A stretch of 64,000 nucleotides of DNA, from contig NZ_CP022222.1 in assembly GCF_009930815.1 (NCBI RefSeq), positions 2,150,501 to 2,214,500 on the forward strand, given 5' to 3'. Source of the stretch: Bradyrhizobium sp. CCBAU 051011 (GTDB taxonomy: Bacteria > Pseudomonadota > Alphaproteobacteria > Rhizobiales > Xanthobacteraceae). The notes beneath the pieces were generated by a model. That model was not told where the DNA came from and did not search any database. It saw nothing but the letters and a program-made list of their open reading frames with translations. Below, one piece after another: positions 18,167-29,528 of the stretch. The number at the start of each line of letters is the position of its first letter. The stretch's first letter is position 1. Made by a program: the position numbers and the translations under genes.

Positions 18167-19336
18167 TCAAGCCGCCGCGGCCGTCACTACCTGCGCCAGC
18201 AGCGCTTCGCGCTTGGCTTGCGTGCGGTAGCCCTTCATCGTCGCGGCGAAGCGTTCGAGGATGCCGTCTTCGAAAGCAGTGACGATGGTGTCGTGGACGT
18301 AGCTCTTGCGGCAGATCGCAGGCGTGTTCGACAGCTCGTCGGCCGCGGCGCGCACCGCATCCAGCACCTGCTTCTTGCGGCCGCGGGCGCTTGCCGCCGG
18401 TGAAATCCGCGACAGTGATTCCAGCACCACGGCCGAGGCCATCAGGGTGCGAAAATCCTTCAGCGAAATCTTGATGCCGGCGATCTCGCGCAGGAACGCA
18501 TTCACCGTCGTGGTCGAGACGGTGCGGACGGTGCCGGAATTGTCGCGGTACTGGAACATGCGCTTGCCCGGCACGGTGCGCAAAATGCCGATGGCGCGCA
18601 CGAGTTTCGCGGCGTCGCATTCCTTGCGCACGGCCTTGCCGCCCTTGGCCTTGAAGGTCAGGACGAAGCAGTCGTCTTCCAGCGTGACGTTGGATTTCAG
18701 CATCGTGGTGGCGCCGCGGGTGCCGTTGAGGCGGGCGTAGGATTCGTTGCCCGGGCGGATCGCGGTGCGCGCGATCAGCTCGATCACCGCGGAGAGCGCG
18801 AATTCGCGTGTCGGCTCGTCGCCGGACAGGAACGCCGAGACTTTTCGACGGATCTTCGGCAACGCCGCCACCAGCCGCGCCAGCCGGTGCGCCTTGCGCT
18901 GCTCGCGGACCTTTTCCCAATCGGCGTGATAACGATACTGCAGCCGTCCTGCCGCATCGATGCCGACGGCCTGCAGATGCGAAGACGGATCAGCCGAATA
19001 GCGGACGTCGCGATAGGCCGGCGGCACCGCCATCGAATGTAGGCGGCGGATGGTGCCGGCGTGACGGATCTGCGTGCCGTTGGCGCGATGGAATGAATAG
19101 CCCTTGCCGCGCTTGACGCGGCGGATGGTCAGCCCGTTCTGATCGCCGAGTTTGAGGCCGAGCTCCTGGGCCAGCTCTTCGACGGAGGTCTTGGCGACGA
19201 TGTGCGGCTTTGCCGCGGATGACTTGGCAGTTTCCCTGTCCGGTTCCTTCGGCAGTTGCCCAAGCGCTTGCGCCAGTGCGACGGCGGGATCGGCGGAAAC
19301 GGGCCGCGTAGCCTCGAAACTCTGCTGATCCATCAT
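18167..19336 (-). CDS. DNA topoisomerase IB (poxvirus/eukaryote type)
   Basis: This type IB topoisomerase relaxes supercoils through a 3'-phosphotyrosyl intermediate. The 389-residue protein has the N-terminal GLTIRRVKRGKGYSFHRANG, the bacterial TopIB strand IRRLHSMAVPPAYRDVRYS, the catalytic-core motifs IRPGNESYARLNGTRGATTM and FRTLMASAVVLESL, and the active Tyr at about residue 346 in CRKSYVHDTIV. In-frame starts further up (19426) would add a basic leader; the ATG pair at 19336/19333 fits better, though no strong ribosome site is seen. It is an isolated, accessory topoisomerase. Confidence 0.88.
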   Translation of the reverse strand: MMDQQSFEATRPVSADPAVALAQALGQLPKEPDRETAKSSAAKPHIVAKTSVEELAQELGLKLGDQNGLTIRRVKRGKGYSFHRANGTQIRHAGTIRRLHSMAVPPAYRDVRYSADPSSHLQAVGIDAAGRLQYRYHADWEKVREQRKAHRLARLVAALPKIRRKVSAFLSGDEPTREFALSAVIELIARTAIRPGNESYARLNGTRGATTMLKSNVTLEDDCFVLTFKAKGGKAVRKECDAAKLVRAIGILRTVPGKRMFQYRDNSGTVRTVSTTTVNAFLREIAGIKISLKDFRTLMASAVVLESLSRISPAASARGRKKQVLDAVRAAADELSNTPAICRKSYVHDTIVTAFEDGILERFAATMKGYRTQAKREALLAQVVTAAAA

Positions 19337-19708
19337 GTCCGTTGTCGCCTTGCTCCGCCTGTTTCGCCGGTAATGCCTGTTGTTGTGGCTTGGTTCCGGG
19401 GAGCCATCCGGCCCCGGGGTGGCCATTTAGGGGGTAACGAACCACTTTGCGAGTCCCGATTCCGTCATTGACGGTTTTCAGATACCTTTCATGGGAGCCA
19501 TTCCGGCGATAACGTTGATTTCGCCCTGCGCGGGCGCGTGAAAAATTTAGCGATTTTGATCCGCGGCAAGGCAGGGAACCGGCTGACCGACCAAGGTCGC
19601 AGACGTTCCGCCTTGTCCGGGCATCGCCCCGCGACGCATAATCGCTGCAACAATTCAGGACGATTGCGGCCGCCCGACGTGTGCGGCGGCAATGAGTGGG
19701 AGGGAAAG

Positions 19709-21661
<1,953 letters not shown>

Positions 21662-21680
21662 GGCTATCGCCCCCCCCGCA

Positions 21681-21820
21681 TCGTCATCGCCGGCATAGCC
21701 GTCCGAAGGACGGCGTTGCTTCCGCTCGCCTGGGCCCGGCCATCCACGTCTCAGCCCTGCACAGAAAGAAATGGATACCCGGGACATCTGGCGCTCCGCG
21801 CTTTTGCCCGGGCATGACGG
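21681..21820. repeat. Intergenic palindromic repeat, family A copy 3
   Basis: It opens TCGTCATCGCCGGC and closes TTTTGCCCGGGCATGACGG, with GGCCATCCACGTCTC in the middle. Relative to copies 1 and 2 the left arm has diverged. The rest of the gap to 22128 is AT-richer around 21920-21980 and shows no gene that I can support. Confidence 0.7.
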
Positions 21821-22128
21821 GTTTGTGGGACTGATTCCGGCACACCGAAGCAGCAGATCCTGCCGGAAATTCCATCGCTCACGCGGTTGTCAGTGGCGAG
21901 CCCGCCTCAGTGGGGTTTTCGCTGCCATGTGTTGTTTTCCGGTTATTTACTTTATTTCCAACATTTCCTTTGTTCCGCCCGTCGAAATCAGTCTCGAGGG
22001 CCGGCGTTGAAACCAGCCGGTCAGTTCGCGCGACTAAACTGAAGGCCGCGCACGCGAGACAGCGGGCCGTCAAGACTTGAAAGGATAGTTGAGGGTCCCC
22101 GAGAGGGCGGGCAGAGTGGAGCTGGGAA

Positions 22129-22641
22129 ATGTTTACGAGAATTGCGGTGGCGTTGGCCGCCACCATGGCTGCGGGCATTGCGATGTCGTCGGCGGCGCAA
22201 GCGCGGCCGGAACTGGTTGCCATTAGCGACGATTACGCGCCGGGTACGATCGTCGTGAAAACCCATGAGCGGCGTCTCTACCTCGTTCTCGAATCCGGCC
22301 GCGCGATGCGCTATCCGGTCGGCGTCGGCAAGGCCGGCAAGCAATGGTCGGGCACCACCAAGATCGACGGCAAATATCTCAACCCGGCCTGGGCGCCGCC
22401 GAGCGAAGTCAAGCGCGACAAGCCCGATATGCCGGACGTCATTCCCGGCGGCTCGCCGCGCAACCCGATGGGCGTTGCGGCGATGACGCTGGCCGGCGGC
22501 GAATATGCCATTCACGGCACCAACGTGCCTGGCTCGATCGGCGGCTTCGTTTCCTACGGCTGCATCCGCATGCTCAACGACGACATCGCCGACCTCTATC
22601 AACGCGTACCGGTCGGAACGACCGTGACCGTCACACGTTGA
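22129..22641 (+). CDS. L,D-transpeptidase (YkuD/ErfK type)
   Basis: This periplasmic cross-linking enzyme forms 3-3 peptide bridges or anchors proteins to peptidoglycan. It has a Sec signal (residues 1-25, AAQARP) and one YkuD domain. The catalytic motif is HGTNVPGSIGGF followed by SYGCIRM, giving H129 and nucleophile C145. The substrate loop IPGGSPRNPMGVAAMTL is typical of rhizobial members, which often occur in many copies. At 170 residues it is a minimal version without a LysM or SPOR domain. It converges on the nuclease gene over a terminator. Confidence 0.93.
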   Translation: MFTRIAVALAATMAAGIAMSSAAQARPELVAISDDYAPGTIVVKTHERRLYLVLESGRAMRYPVGVGKAGKQWSGTTKIDGKYLNPAWAPPSEVKRDKPDMPDVIPGGSPRNPMGVAAMTLAGGEYAIHGTNVPGSIGGFVSYGCIRMLNDDIADLYQRVPVGTTVTVTR

Positions 22642-22662
22642 TCTTCGGATCAGATTGAATAC

Positions 22663-22688
22663 AAGAGCCGCGCGATTGCGCGGCTCTT
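22663..22688. terminator. Bidirectional rho-independent terminator
   Basis: AAGAGCCGCGC-gatt-GCGCGGCTCTT is a perfect 11-bp stem between convergent genes, with A and T rich flanks on both sides (TTTCATTTC after it). Confidence 0.9.
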
Positions 22689-22693
22689 TCATT

Positions 22694-23293
22694 TCATTTG
22701 GATAATGGCTGGCTTGCGGTCGCGCACCAGCCGTTGCGGTGGCCGCCGCCATAGCTGCGCGCCTGGCCTGCGGCGAGCATGGCCGTCGATACGTTCCCGG
22801 TGCGCCTCGTCGCGGCGTCGGCCACGACCCGGCCGCCATATTTGTCCGGCCCGATATTGAAGATCGTGACATCGCCCTCGCGCAGCAGCGCGCGCAGGGC
22901 GTCGGTCGCAGCTTCCGCCATCTGCAGCTCCTGCGGACACGACGCCTTCAATTCGGGAGCATCGATACCGCGCAGCCGTATGCGCGTAGTCGGTTCGACG
23001 CCGGGCGACAAATGCACCCGCGCCTCGAACGTGTCGCCGTCGATGGTGCGGATGACATCGACGGGGTGACGCATGTCAGGACTTCCAGCTCGCTTCCAGA
23101 CCAGCTCGGCGTCGCGTGCCGCCTGGCTGTCGGTGACATCAGGCAACGACCGCCGCACCCAGTCCCGCACCGGCAGCATCGACACCGCCGCCACGCACAG
23201 CACGAACACCCACGGCAGGGCGGCCGCAAACCAGCGCCGCGAGGGACCCCGGCGCGGGGCCCGGTATGCATTCATTCTCTCGTAGGGGGACAT
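22694..23293 (-). CDS. Membrane-anchored thermonuclease-family protein (SNase)
   Basis: This 199-residue protein has an N-terminal hydrophobic segment (about 21-43, AAALPWVFVLCVAAVSML) and a staphylococcal-nuclease-like OB domain. The motifs are IRTIDGDTFEARV (Ca-binding Asp pair), RIRLRGIDAPELK (Arg and Asp/Glu) and DKYGGRVVADA (second catalytic Arg). The C-terminus RSYGGGHRNGWC is usual in the rhizobial subgroup. It is probably an exported or periplasmic DNase/RNase. ATG 23293 or ATG 23275; neither has a strong ribosome site. Confidence 0.85.
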   Translation of the reverse strand: MSPYERMNAYRAPRRGPSRRWFAAALPWVFVLCVAAVSMLPVRDWVRRSLPDVTDSQAARDAELVWKRAGSPDMRHPVDVIRTIDGDTFEARVHLSPGVEPTTRIRLRGIDAPELKASCPQELQMAEAATDALRALLREGDVTIFNIGPDKYGGRVVADAATRRTGNVSTAMLAAGQARSYGGGHRNGWCATASQPLSK

Positions 23294-23341
23294 ATTTCGA
23301 CTAAGGGCTGAGTCGCCTCTTCCGGCAAGACCCTCAGGCGA

Positions 23342-23551
23342 TCAAAAATCCGACGCGATCCCTTTGCGCTCCCAATCGCCGTAGCGGGTCGGTTCCGGGC
23401 CCTTCGGTCCCTGGAATTCCTTCTGCAGCGTCGTTGCATTGGCCTCGGCAGCCTTGCGGCGCGCTTCCGCCTCGGCGAGCGCGCGCTCGGCCGCGGGCGT
23501 CAGCTTCTTGCGTTCCGCGACAGGCGCGGAAGATGAAGAATTGTCGGTCAT
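23342..23551 (-). CDS. SdhAF4-type (DUF1674) succinate dehydrogenase assembly factor
   Basis: This 69-residue protein ends [19 protein letters not shown], the signature of DUF1674. This family includes mitochondrial SDHAF4, which binds flavinated SdhA and protects it before complex II assembly. The N-terminus is a charged helix ([18 protein letters not shown]). It has no partner sdh genes here; it sits between the nuclease and rsmB, a position I associate with many alphaproteobacteria. The role in bacteria is inferred from the eukaryotic homologue. Confidence 0.88.
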   Translation of the reverse strand: MTDNSSSSAPVAERKKLTPAAERALAEAEARRKAAEANATTLQKEFQGPKGPEPTRYGDWERKGIASDF

Positions 23552-23626
23552 CGCAACTCATCCATAGCATGGGATGGGCGCACAGATGACATCACATTCG
23601 CAAAATTGTCTGTGGCGATTCTTACA

Positions 23627-23648
23627 TTTGGCATATTCGCATGCCAAA
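23627..23648. promoter_or_regulatory. Perfect inverted repeat between sdhAF4-like gene and rsmB
   Basis: TTTGGCAT-attcgc-ATGCCAAA is a perfect 8-bp inverted repeat in the divergent promoter region. It could be a protein-binding site; no regulator can be assigned. Confidence 0.4.
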
Positions 23649-23708
23649 GGAACCTCCCATCCATTGGCATGAGCCGAACCTTTCCGCCTTCCGAGACATT
23701 GCTGCTGC

Positions 23709-25058
23709 ATGCCCCCGTCAAGATTCGCAGTACCTTCAGAAGTGCCCGGCCTCGCAGCGCGGCGCATCGCGGCTGACATTCTCGACGGCGTGCTGCACAA
23801 GCATCGCACCCTCGACGACCAGCTCGACGGCGCCGGCGCGCATCCCGGACTGAAGACGCTCGCCGATCGTGACCGCGCTTTGATGCGGCGGCTGGTGGCG
23901 ACGATCCTGCGGCGGCTCGGCACGCTCGGCCATTTGCTGTCGCGCCTGCTCGATCGCGGCATCCCGACTGACGCGCCGCGCGCGCAGAGCGCGCTGCTGA
24001 TCGGTGCGGCGCAGATTCTCTGGATGGACGTGCCCGATCACGCCGCCGTCGATCTTTCGGTGCGGCTGGTGCAATCGGATCGGCGCGCCGCGAAATATGC
24101 CGGCCTCGTCAACGCTGTGTTGCGCCGCTGCGCCCGCGAGGGACAACCGCTGATCGAGGAAGTCAAATCGCAGACGCTGGACATTCCGCCGTGGCTGCTC
24201 GCGCGCTGGATCGGTGCCTATGGCGAGAGCACTGCGCGAGAGATGGCGCGCGCCATCGGCCACGAGCCGTCACTCGACATCACCGTGAAGGCCGACGCGC
24301 CGCAATGGGCGAACCGTCTGCATGGCGAAACCTTGCCGACCGGAACGGTGCGCACGCTGTTGCAGGGTGCGGTGACCATGCTGCCTGGTTTCTCCGAGGG
24401 ACAATGGTGGGTGCAGGACGCCGCCGCTGCGCTGCCGGCGCGGTTGTTTGGCGACGTCGGCGGCAAGACCATTGTCGACCTCTGCGCCGCGCCTGGCGGC
24501 AAGACCGCACAGCTCGTGCAGGCCGGCGCGCGCGTCACCGCAGTCGATCGCTCGCCGGCGCGCATGGCGCGGCTGCGCGACAATCTGGCGCGGCTTTCGC
24601 TGCAGGCCGATGACGTCGTGACCGATGCCGCCGAGTGGCAGGGCCCCGGCAATGGCGGCTTCGACGGCGTGCTGGTGGATGCGCCCTGCACCTCCACCGG
24701 CACCATCCGTCGTCACCCTGACGTCGCCTGGCTGCGTCAGGAAACCGATATCGCGACGCTGTCGGCATTGCAGAAGCGGCTGTTGCAACGGGCGGTCGCA
24801 CTGCTCAAGCCGGGCGGAACGCTGGTCTATTGCACCTGTTCGCTGGAGCCCGAGGAAGGCGAGCAGGCGGTCGCGTCCCTGCTGGCGGCCGAACCGGGCG
24901 TGCGCCGGGTCCCGATCGAGACGGGCGAGGTCGCAGGCTTGAGCGAAATCGTCACCGCGTCAGGCGATTTGCGCACCCTGCCCTTCCATTTGCCCCATCC
25001 CGACCCCCGGCTCGGCGGGATGGATGGATTTTACGCGGCACGTCTGGTTAAAACCTGA
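23709..25058 (+). CDS. rsmB: 16S rRNA (cytosine-967 C5)-methyltransferase RsmB family
   Basis: This protein methylates a cytosine of 16S rRNA at C5 using SAM. Residues about 10-145 form the NusB-like RNA-binding domain. The Rossmann domain has DLCAAPGGKTAQL (SAM loop, about residue 255), the VDAPCTSTGTIRRHPDV motif with the release Cys, and YCTCSLEPEEGEQ with the nucleophile Cys. At 449 residues the length is normal. It heads the conserved rsmB - heparinase-like - purH block. Confidence 0.92.
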   Translation: MPPSRFAVPSEVPGLAARRIAADILDGVLHKHRTLDDQLDGAGAHPGLKTLADRDRALMRRLVATILRRLGTLGHLLSRLLDRGIPTDAPRAQSALLIGAAQILWMDVPDHAAVDLSVRLVQSDRRAAKYAGLVNAVLRRCAREGQPLIEEVKSQTLDIPPWLLARWIGAYGESTAREMARAIGHEPSLDITVKADAPQWANRLHGETLPTGTVRTLLQGAVTMLPGFSEGQWWVQDAAAALPARLFGDVGGKTIVDLCAAPGGKTAQLVQAGARVTAVDRSPARMARLRDNLARLSLQADDVVTDAAEWQGPGNGGFDGVLVDAPCTSTGTIRRHPDVAWLRQETDIATLSALQKRLLQRAVALLKPGGTLVYCTCSLEPEEGEQAVASLLAAEPGVRRVPIETGEVAGLSEIVTASGDLRTLPFHLPHPDPRLGGMDGFYAARLVKT

Positions 25059-25181
25059 TTTTAGCCCAGAATCTCCCGGCCTTCGGGTGATTCGTCTGTG
25101 TTCAAGATGGTGTCATACCGGCGTTTCCGGATTAAAAGGATTCGCCAGAATACCCCTCCCTCCCTAAGCCCAAGGCACGGC

Positions 25182-26936
25182 GTGTCGGTCGCTCAACGCA
25201 GACGCATCTCGACGCTTATCATGAGCCGCTCGGCGCGGACCGTGATCGCGCGCGCGACCGGCGCGACGGTGGCAGTGTCGCGGCTGTGGCCCGGCCGCGC
25301 CGACCGGCTGATCATCGCGCCACATGACCTGCGTACCGCCGACGCCACCCGCGCCGCCGAAATCTATGCCGGCCGCTTCGTGTTCGCCGGCAAGATCGTG
25401 ACCTGCCACGGCCGCTCGATCTTCGACCTCGAGCCGCCGTCGGAAGATTGGGAAGTCGCCCTGCTCGGCTTCGGCTGGCTGCGCCACTTGCGCGCCGCCG
25501 ACACCGCGCTGACCCGCGCCAACGCCCGCTCGCTGGTCGATGACTGGATCTCGAATCCGGGACGCCGGCGGCCGCTCGAACGCCGCCCCGACGTGCTGGC
25601 GCGGCGCGTTATCTCGCTGTTGTCGCAGGCGCCGCTGGTGCTCGGCGACACCGACGGAAAGTTCTATCGCAAATATCTGCGCGGGCTGACCCGCGAGATC
25701 CGCTATCTGCGCTACACGACGCTCGACATCGCCGACGGCGTGCCGCGGCTGCAGGTTTTGATCGCGCTGTGCTACGCCTCGCTGTGCCTTGCCAACCAGG
25801 CGCGGAACATCCGCTCCGCGACGCGCCGGTTGTCCGACGAATTGCAACGGCAGATCCTGCCCGACGGCGGACATATCTCGCGCAACCCCGGCGCGCTAGT
25901 CGAACTGCTCAGCGATCTCTTGCCGCTGCGCCAGACCTTTGCGGCTCGCAACATCGCGCCGCCGCCGGCGCTGCTCAATGCGATCGACCGCATGATGCCG
26001 ATGCTGCGCTTCTTCCGCCACGGCGACGGCAGCTTTGCGCTGTTCAACGGCATGAGCAACGCGCCCTCGGACCTGGTGGCGACGCTGCTCGCCTATGACG
26101 ATACCCATGGCGTGCCGATGGCGAACATGCCGCATACCGGCTTCCAGCGTCTCGATGCCGGCACCACGACAGTCATCATCGACACCGGCCCGCCGCCGCC
26201 GCCGAACGTCAGCCAGGAAGCGCATGCCGGCTGTCTCTCGTTCGAATTGTCGTCCGGACCGAGCCGGATCGTCATCAATTGCGGGATGCCCTCCACCGGC
26301 CGGGACAATTGGCGCACCTTTGCGCGCAGCACAGCGGCGCATTCGACCCTGACCTATCACGATACATCCTCGTGCCAGTTCGTCGAGCTGTCGGCGATGA
26401 AGAAGCTGCTGCAAGGCGCGCCTGTCGTCAGCGGTCCGGCCAATGTGCAAAGCTACCGCGAGGCGATGGCGGACGGCGATCTCCTGACTACTTCGCATGA
26501 CGGCTATCTCGGCCGGTTCGGCGCCCTGCATCGCCGCGTGCTGATGATTTCCCATGACGGTGCAAGGCTCGACGGCGAGGACACGGTCTCGCCGGCGCCG
26601 GGCGGCCGCATCAAGGGCGCCGAGTCCGATTTTGCGCTGCGGTTTCACCTGCATCCTGCGGTAAAGGCCAGCCGTCTGAGCGATGCGCGCGGCGTGATGC
26701 TGGTATTGCCCAACCGCGACGTCTGGACCTTCGAGGCGCTCGACGACAAGGTCGACCTCGAGGACAGTGTATTTCTCGCCGGTAATGACGGCCCCCGCCG
26801 CACCGCCCAGATCGTGATCCGCCAGGATTCCCGCCACGCCTCCTCGATCCGCTGGAGCTTTGTCCGCTCATCGACGACGGCTGCCGGCACCAACGCCCGC
26901 CGCAATGCGCGGCGCGAGCCGGAACTGCCGCTCTAG
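25182..26936 (+). CDS. Heparinase II/III-family protein
   Basis: This is a 584-residue protein from GTG 25182, which has AAGG upstream; a further in-frame GTG at 25098 exists. The N-terminal half is an all-alpha toroid (LLGFGWLRHL, LERRPDVLARRVISLL). The C-terminal half is the beta-sandwich of heparinase II/III (QEAHAGCLSFELSSG, RSTAAHSTLTYHDTSSC). No clear signal peptide is seen, although family members act on polysaccharides. The gene lies between rsmB and purH in many Rhizobiales, suggesting a conserved but unassigned role in envelope glycan turnover. Confidence 0.85.
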   Translation: MSVAQRRRISTLIMSRSARTVIARATGATVAVSRLWPGRADRLIIAPHDLRTADATRAAEIYAGRFVFAGKIVTCHGRSIFDLEPPSEDWEVALLGFGWLRHLRAADTALTRANARSLVDDWISNPGRRRPLERRPDVLARRVISLLSQAPLVLGDTDGKFYRKYLRGLTREIRYLRYTTLDIADGVPRLQVLIALCYASLCLANQARNIRSATRRLSDELQRQILPDGGHISRNPGALVELLSDLLPLRQTFAARNIAPPPALLNAIDRMMPMLRFFRHGDGSFALFNGMSNAPSDLVATLLAYDDTHGVPMANMPHTGFQRLDAGTTTVIIDTGPPPPPNVSQEAHAGCLSFELSSGPSRIVINCGMPSTGRDNWRTFARSTAAHSTLTYHDTSSCQFVELSAMKKLLQGAPVVSGPANVQSYREAMADGDLLTTSHDGYLGRFGALHRRVLMISHDGARLDGEDTVSPAPGGRIKGAESDFALRFHLHPAVKASRLSDARGVMLVLPNRDVWTFEALDDKVDLEDSVFLAGNDGPRRTAQIVIRQDSRHASSIRWSFVRSSTTAAGTNARRNARREPELPL

Positions 26937-27000
26937 AGTCTCCTGCAGAGACGGCAATCTGCGCCCATTGTGAACCTCGCCAAAAGCTGCTAACCAGCGC

Positions 27001-27075
27001 GCTCTCGCGCGACTGGCGACTTTGGATGGAGCACCATCGGGAAGCGCGAGAGTAATCGCCGCGCGCCTGGGCATA
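27001..27075 (+). ncRNA. ZTP (pfl) riboswitch controlling purH
   Basis: The leader shows the pfl/ZTP pattern in order. P1 strands GCTCTCGCGC (27001-27010) and GCGCGAGAGT (27044-27053) pair almost perfectly. Inside are GACTGGCG, GGATGGAGCACCATCGGG, and after a linker CGCCGCGCGCCTGGGC, the conserved 3' subdomain. ZTP riboswitches sense ZMP/ZTP (AICAR nucleotides), the substrate of PurH. The gene starts 27 bases downstream, so control of ribosome access is possible. Confidence 0.85.
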
Positions 27076-27102
27076 AGCATCCCCTAACAAAGGACCTTGC
27101 CC

Positions 27103-28695
27103 ATGACTGATACGACCCGCCGCGTCACCCGCGCTCTATTATCCGTTTCCGACAAGACCGGCCTGATCGAATTCGCCAAGGTACTCGCTGGCCATGGCGT
27201 CGAGCTCGTCTCCACCGGCGGCACTGCAAAGGCAATCGCGGCAGCCGGACTGAAGGTCAAGGACGTCTCCGAACTCACCGGCTTTCCCGAAATGATGGAT
27301 GGCCGGGTCAAGACGCTTCATCCGAAGGTGCATGGCGGCCTGCTCGCGATCCGCGACAACAAGGAACATGCTGAGGCGATGAAGTCGCACGGCATCGCGC
27401 CGATTGATCTGCTCGTCGTCAATCTCTACCCGTTCGAGGCGACCGTCGACAAAGGCGCGGGCTATGAGGACTGCATCGAGAATATCGACATCGGCGGTCC
27501 AGCAATGATCCGCGCGGCGGCGAAGAACCATGACGATGTCGCGGTGGTCGTCGAGGCGCAGGATTATCAGGCCGTGCTCGACGAACTCGCCGCCAACAAG
27601 GGCGCAACCACGCTGCCGCTGCGTCGCCGCCTCGCCGCCAAAGCCTATGCCCGCACCGCAGCCTATGACGCCGCGATCTCGAACTGGTTCGCTGTCCAGC
27701 TCAACGACAACGCGCCCGATTTCCGCGCCTTCGGCGGCAGGCTGATCCAGTCGCTGCGCTATGGAGAAAACCCGCACCAGACCGCAGCGTTCTATGCAAC
27801 GCCCGAGAAGCGGCCGGGCGTCTCGACCGCACGGCAGTTGCAGGGCAAGGAGCTCTCCTACAACAACATCAACGACACCGATGCCGCCTATGAATGCATC
27901 GGCGAGTTCGATCCCGCGCGTACCGCGGCCTGCGTCATCGTCAAGCACGCCAACCCCTGCGGCGTCGCCGAAGGGCCCGATCTCATCACCGCCTATCGCC
28001 GCGCACTCACCTGCGATTCCACATCCGCCTTCGGCGGCATCGTGGCCCTCAACCGCACGCTCGATGCGGAATCGGCCCGCGCCATCACCGAGATCTTCAC
28101 CGAAGTGATCATCGCGCCTGACGCCACAGAAGAAGCGATCAAGATCGTTGCAGCCAAGAAAAACCTTCGGCTGCTGCTAGCCGGCGGACTGCCCGACCCG
28201 CGCAGCGTGGGTTTGACGGCTAAGACAGTGGCCGGCGGTCTCCTTGTTCAGAGCCGCGACAACGCCGTGATCGATGACATGAACCTGAAGGTCGCGACCA
28301 AGCGCGCGCCAACCGAGGCTGAGCTGCGCGATCTCAAATTCGCCTTCCGCGTCGCCAAGCACGTCAAGTCGAACACCATCATCTACGCCAGGGATCTCGC
28401 CACCGTCGGCATCGGCGCCGGCCAGATGAGCCGGGTCGACTCCGCGCGCATCGCCGCCCGCAAGGCGCTGGACGCCGCGGCCGAACTCAAGCTCGCCGAG
28501 CCGCTGACCAAGGGCTCCGTCGTTGCATCGGACGCCTTCTTCCCCTTCGCCGACGGCATGCTGGCCTGCATCGAGGCCGGCGCGACGGCCGTGATCCAGC
28601 CCGGCGGCTCGATGCGCGACGAGGAAGTGATCAAGGCCGCGGACGACCACGGCATCGCCATGGTGTTCACGGGCACCAGGCATTTCAGGCATTGA
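27103..28695 (+). CDS. purH: Bifunctional AICAR transformylase / IMP cyclohydrolase
   Basis: PurH performs the last two steps of de novo IMP synthesis: formyl transfer to AICAR, then ring closure. The N-terminal MGS-like cyclohydrolase domain has [22 protein letters not shown] and [14 protein letters not shown]. The transformylase domain has [19 protein letters not shown] (catalytic Lys-His) and [13 protein letters not shown] 27103 follows AAAGGA; the total is 530 residues. It lies directly behind a ZTP riboswitch and ends the rsmB-heparinase-purH block. Confidence 0.97.
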   Translation: MTDTTRRVTRALLSVSDKTGLIEFAKVLAGHGVELVSTGGTAKAIAAAGLKVKDVSELTGFPEMMDGRVKTLHPKVHGGLLAIRDNKEHAEAMKSHGIAPIDLLVVNLYPFEATVDKGAGYEDCIENIDIGGPAMIRAAAKNHDDVAVVVEAQDYQAVLDELAANKGATTLPLRRRLAAKAYARTAAYDAAISNWFAVQLNDNAPDFRAFGGRLIQSLRYGENPHQTAAFYATPEKRPGVSTARQLQGKELSYNNINDTDAAYECIGEFDPARTAACVIVKHANPCGVAEGPDLITAYRRALTCDSTSAFGGIVALNRTLDAESARAITEIFTEVIIAPDATEEAIKIVAAKKNLRLLLAGGLPDPRSVGLTAKTVAGGLLVQSRDNAVIDDMNLKVATKRAPTEAELRDLKFAFRVAKHVKSNTIIYARDLATVGIGAGQMSRVDSARIAARKALDAAAELKLAEPLTKGSVVASDAFFPFADGMLACIEAGATAVIQPGGSMRDEEVIKAADDHGIAMVFTGTRHFRH

Positions 28696-28710
28696 TCGAC
28701 TAACGCACCC

Positions 28711-28814
28711 GTCGTCATTGCCTGCGACAAACGCGAAGCGTTTGCGCAAGGGAGCGAAGCGTCCATGTCTCCGCTTGTGGCGCAATGGATTGCTTCGCTT
28801 CGCTCGCAATGACG
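28711..28814. repeat. Intergenic repeat (GTCATTGC...GCAATGAC type)
   Basis: GTCGTCATTGCCTGCGACAA opens and TTCGCTCGCAATGACG closes the element; CGTCATTGC and GCAATGACG are exact inverses. Internal AAACGCGAAGCG and CGCTTCGCT segments also pair. Confidence 0.75.
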
Positions 28815-28823
28815 AACTGAGAG

Positions 28824-28920
28824 CCGTAGGGTGGGCAAAGGAGCGCAAGCGACGTGCCCACCATCATCACCGATTGTGCTGCTTGATGGTGGGCACGCTT
28901 GCGCTTTGCCCACCCTACGG
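28824..28920. repeat. Intergenic repeat, family B copy 2
   Basis: CCGTAGGGTGGGCAAAG and GTGCCCACCATCA on the left, TGATGGTGGGCACG and CTTTGCCCACCCTACGG on the right: a nearly perfect long inverted repeat directly after the previous repeat. Confidence 0.85.
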
Positions 28921-29039
28921 CACCTGTGATGCGATTGCCCGATGGACAAATCACTTCTGATTTTCCGAAATCGTGTCAAGGCCCGGAATCAAAAATATTC
29001 CGCTTTCGTTCTCACCCAAATCAGTCGCATAACTCCGCC

Positions 29040-29470
29040 CGTCTCCCGCAGATGAGGGGCGTTGGCCATCGTCACGAACGCGCGGCGAGATGCGATGGAC
29101 GCTGAAGGCGCGCTCGACGTACGCGCCGGAAGCGTACGGCGAAGTCGTGTGGTCCTGGCGTCGCGGTGCTGGCGTTAAGTCCAAGAGAAGCGAAGCTTGG
29201 AGCGAAGCTTCTCAGGGGCGACGGAGGCAAGAAAGCCGTTCTCCGGGGAGAGCACGTTATAAGCCGTAAAGCCATTGCGCAGGGAAGGCCGGGATGCCCC
29301 CGCTGTACCTGTATGCTCGTGTGCGTTTTTCTTTATGCGCAACGGCACACGAGACCTCGGGTGCAGCAAGCACCCGGTCTTCCCTGCGCCCTCCGAATGA
29401 GAGGGCGGATAAAGAGATGCAAGCCTCGGGCGCAACATGTCGCGAGATCGCGAATCTATATCCCCGTCAT
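29040..29470. repeat. Hairpin-rich intergenic element of about 430 bp
   Basis: There is no supportable gene here. The stretch shows successive perfect hairpins: GAAGCTT/AAGCTTC (29192-29211), CTCGTGTGC/GCACACGAG (29316-29353), CGGGTGC-agcaa-GCACCCG (29358-29376) and CGCCCTC/GAGGGCG (29387-29407), plus a small TCTCCGGGGAGA palindrome near 29241. I recall close variants being scattered through Bradyrhizobium genomes and sometimes mis-annotated as short proteins; that is memory, not a search. Confidence 0.6.
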
Positions 29471-29528
29471 TGCGAGATGGGCCGCGGCGCACCGGATACC
29501 ACGCATGCGCAGCTACAACGATCCGCAC

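Noticed and set aside
19538..19708. N-terminal extension of acetyl-CoA synthetase
   Set aside because: No similarity to Acs and no ribosome site; ATG 19709 has a strong site and gives the normal length.
29175..29528. Short minus-strand protein of about 117 residues within the hairpin element
   Set aside because: No ribosome site, and its sequence follows the hairpins; I recall it as a recurrent false protein call in Bradyrhizobium.
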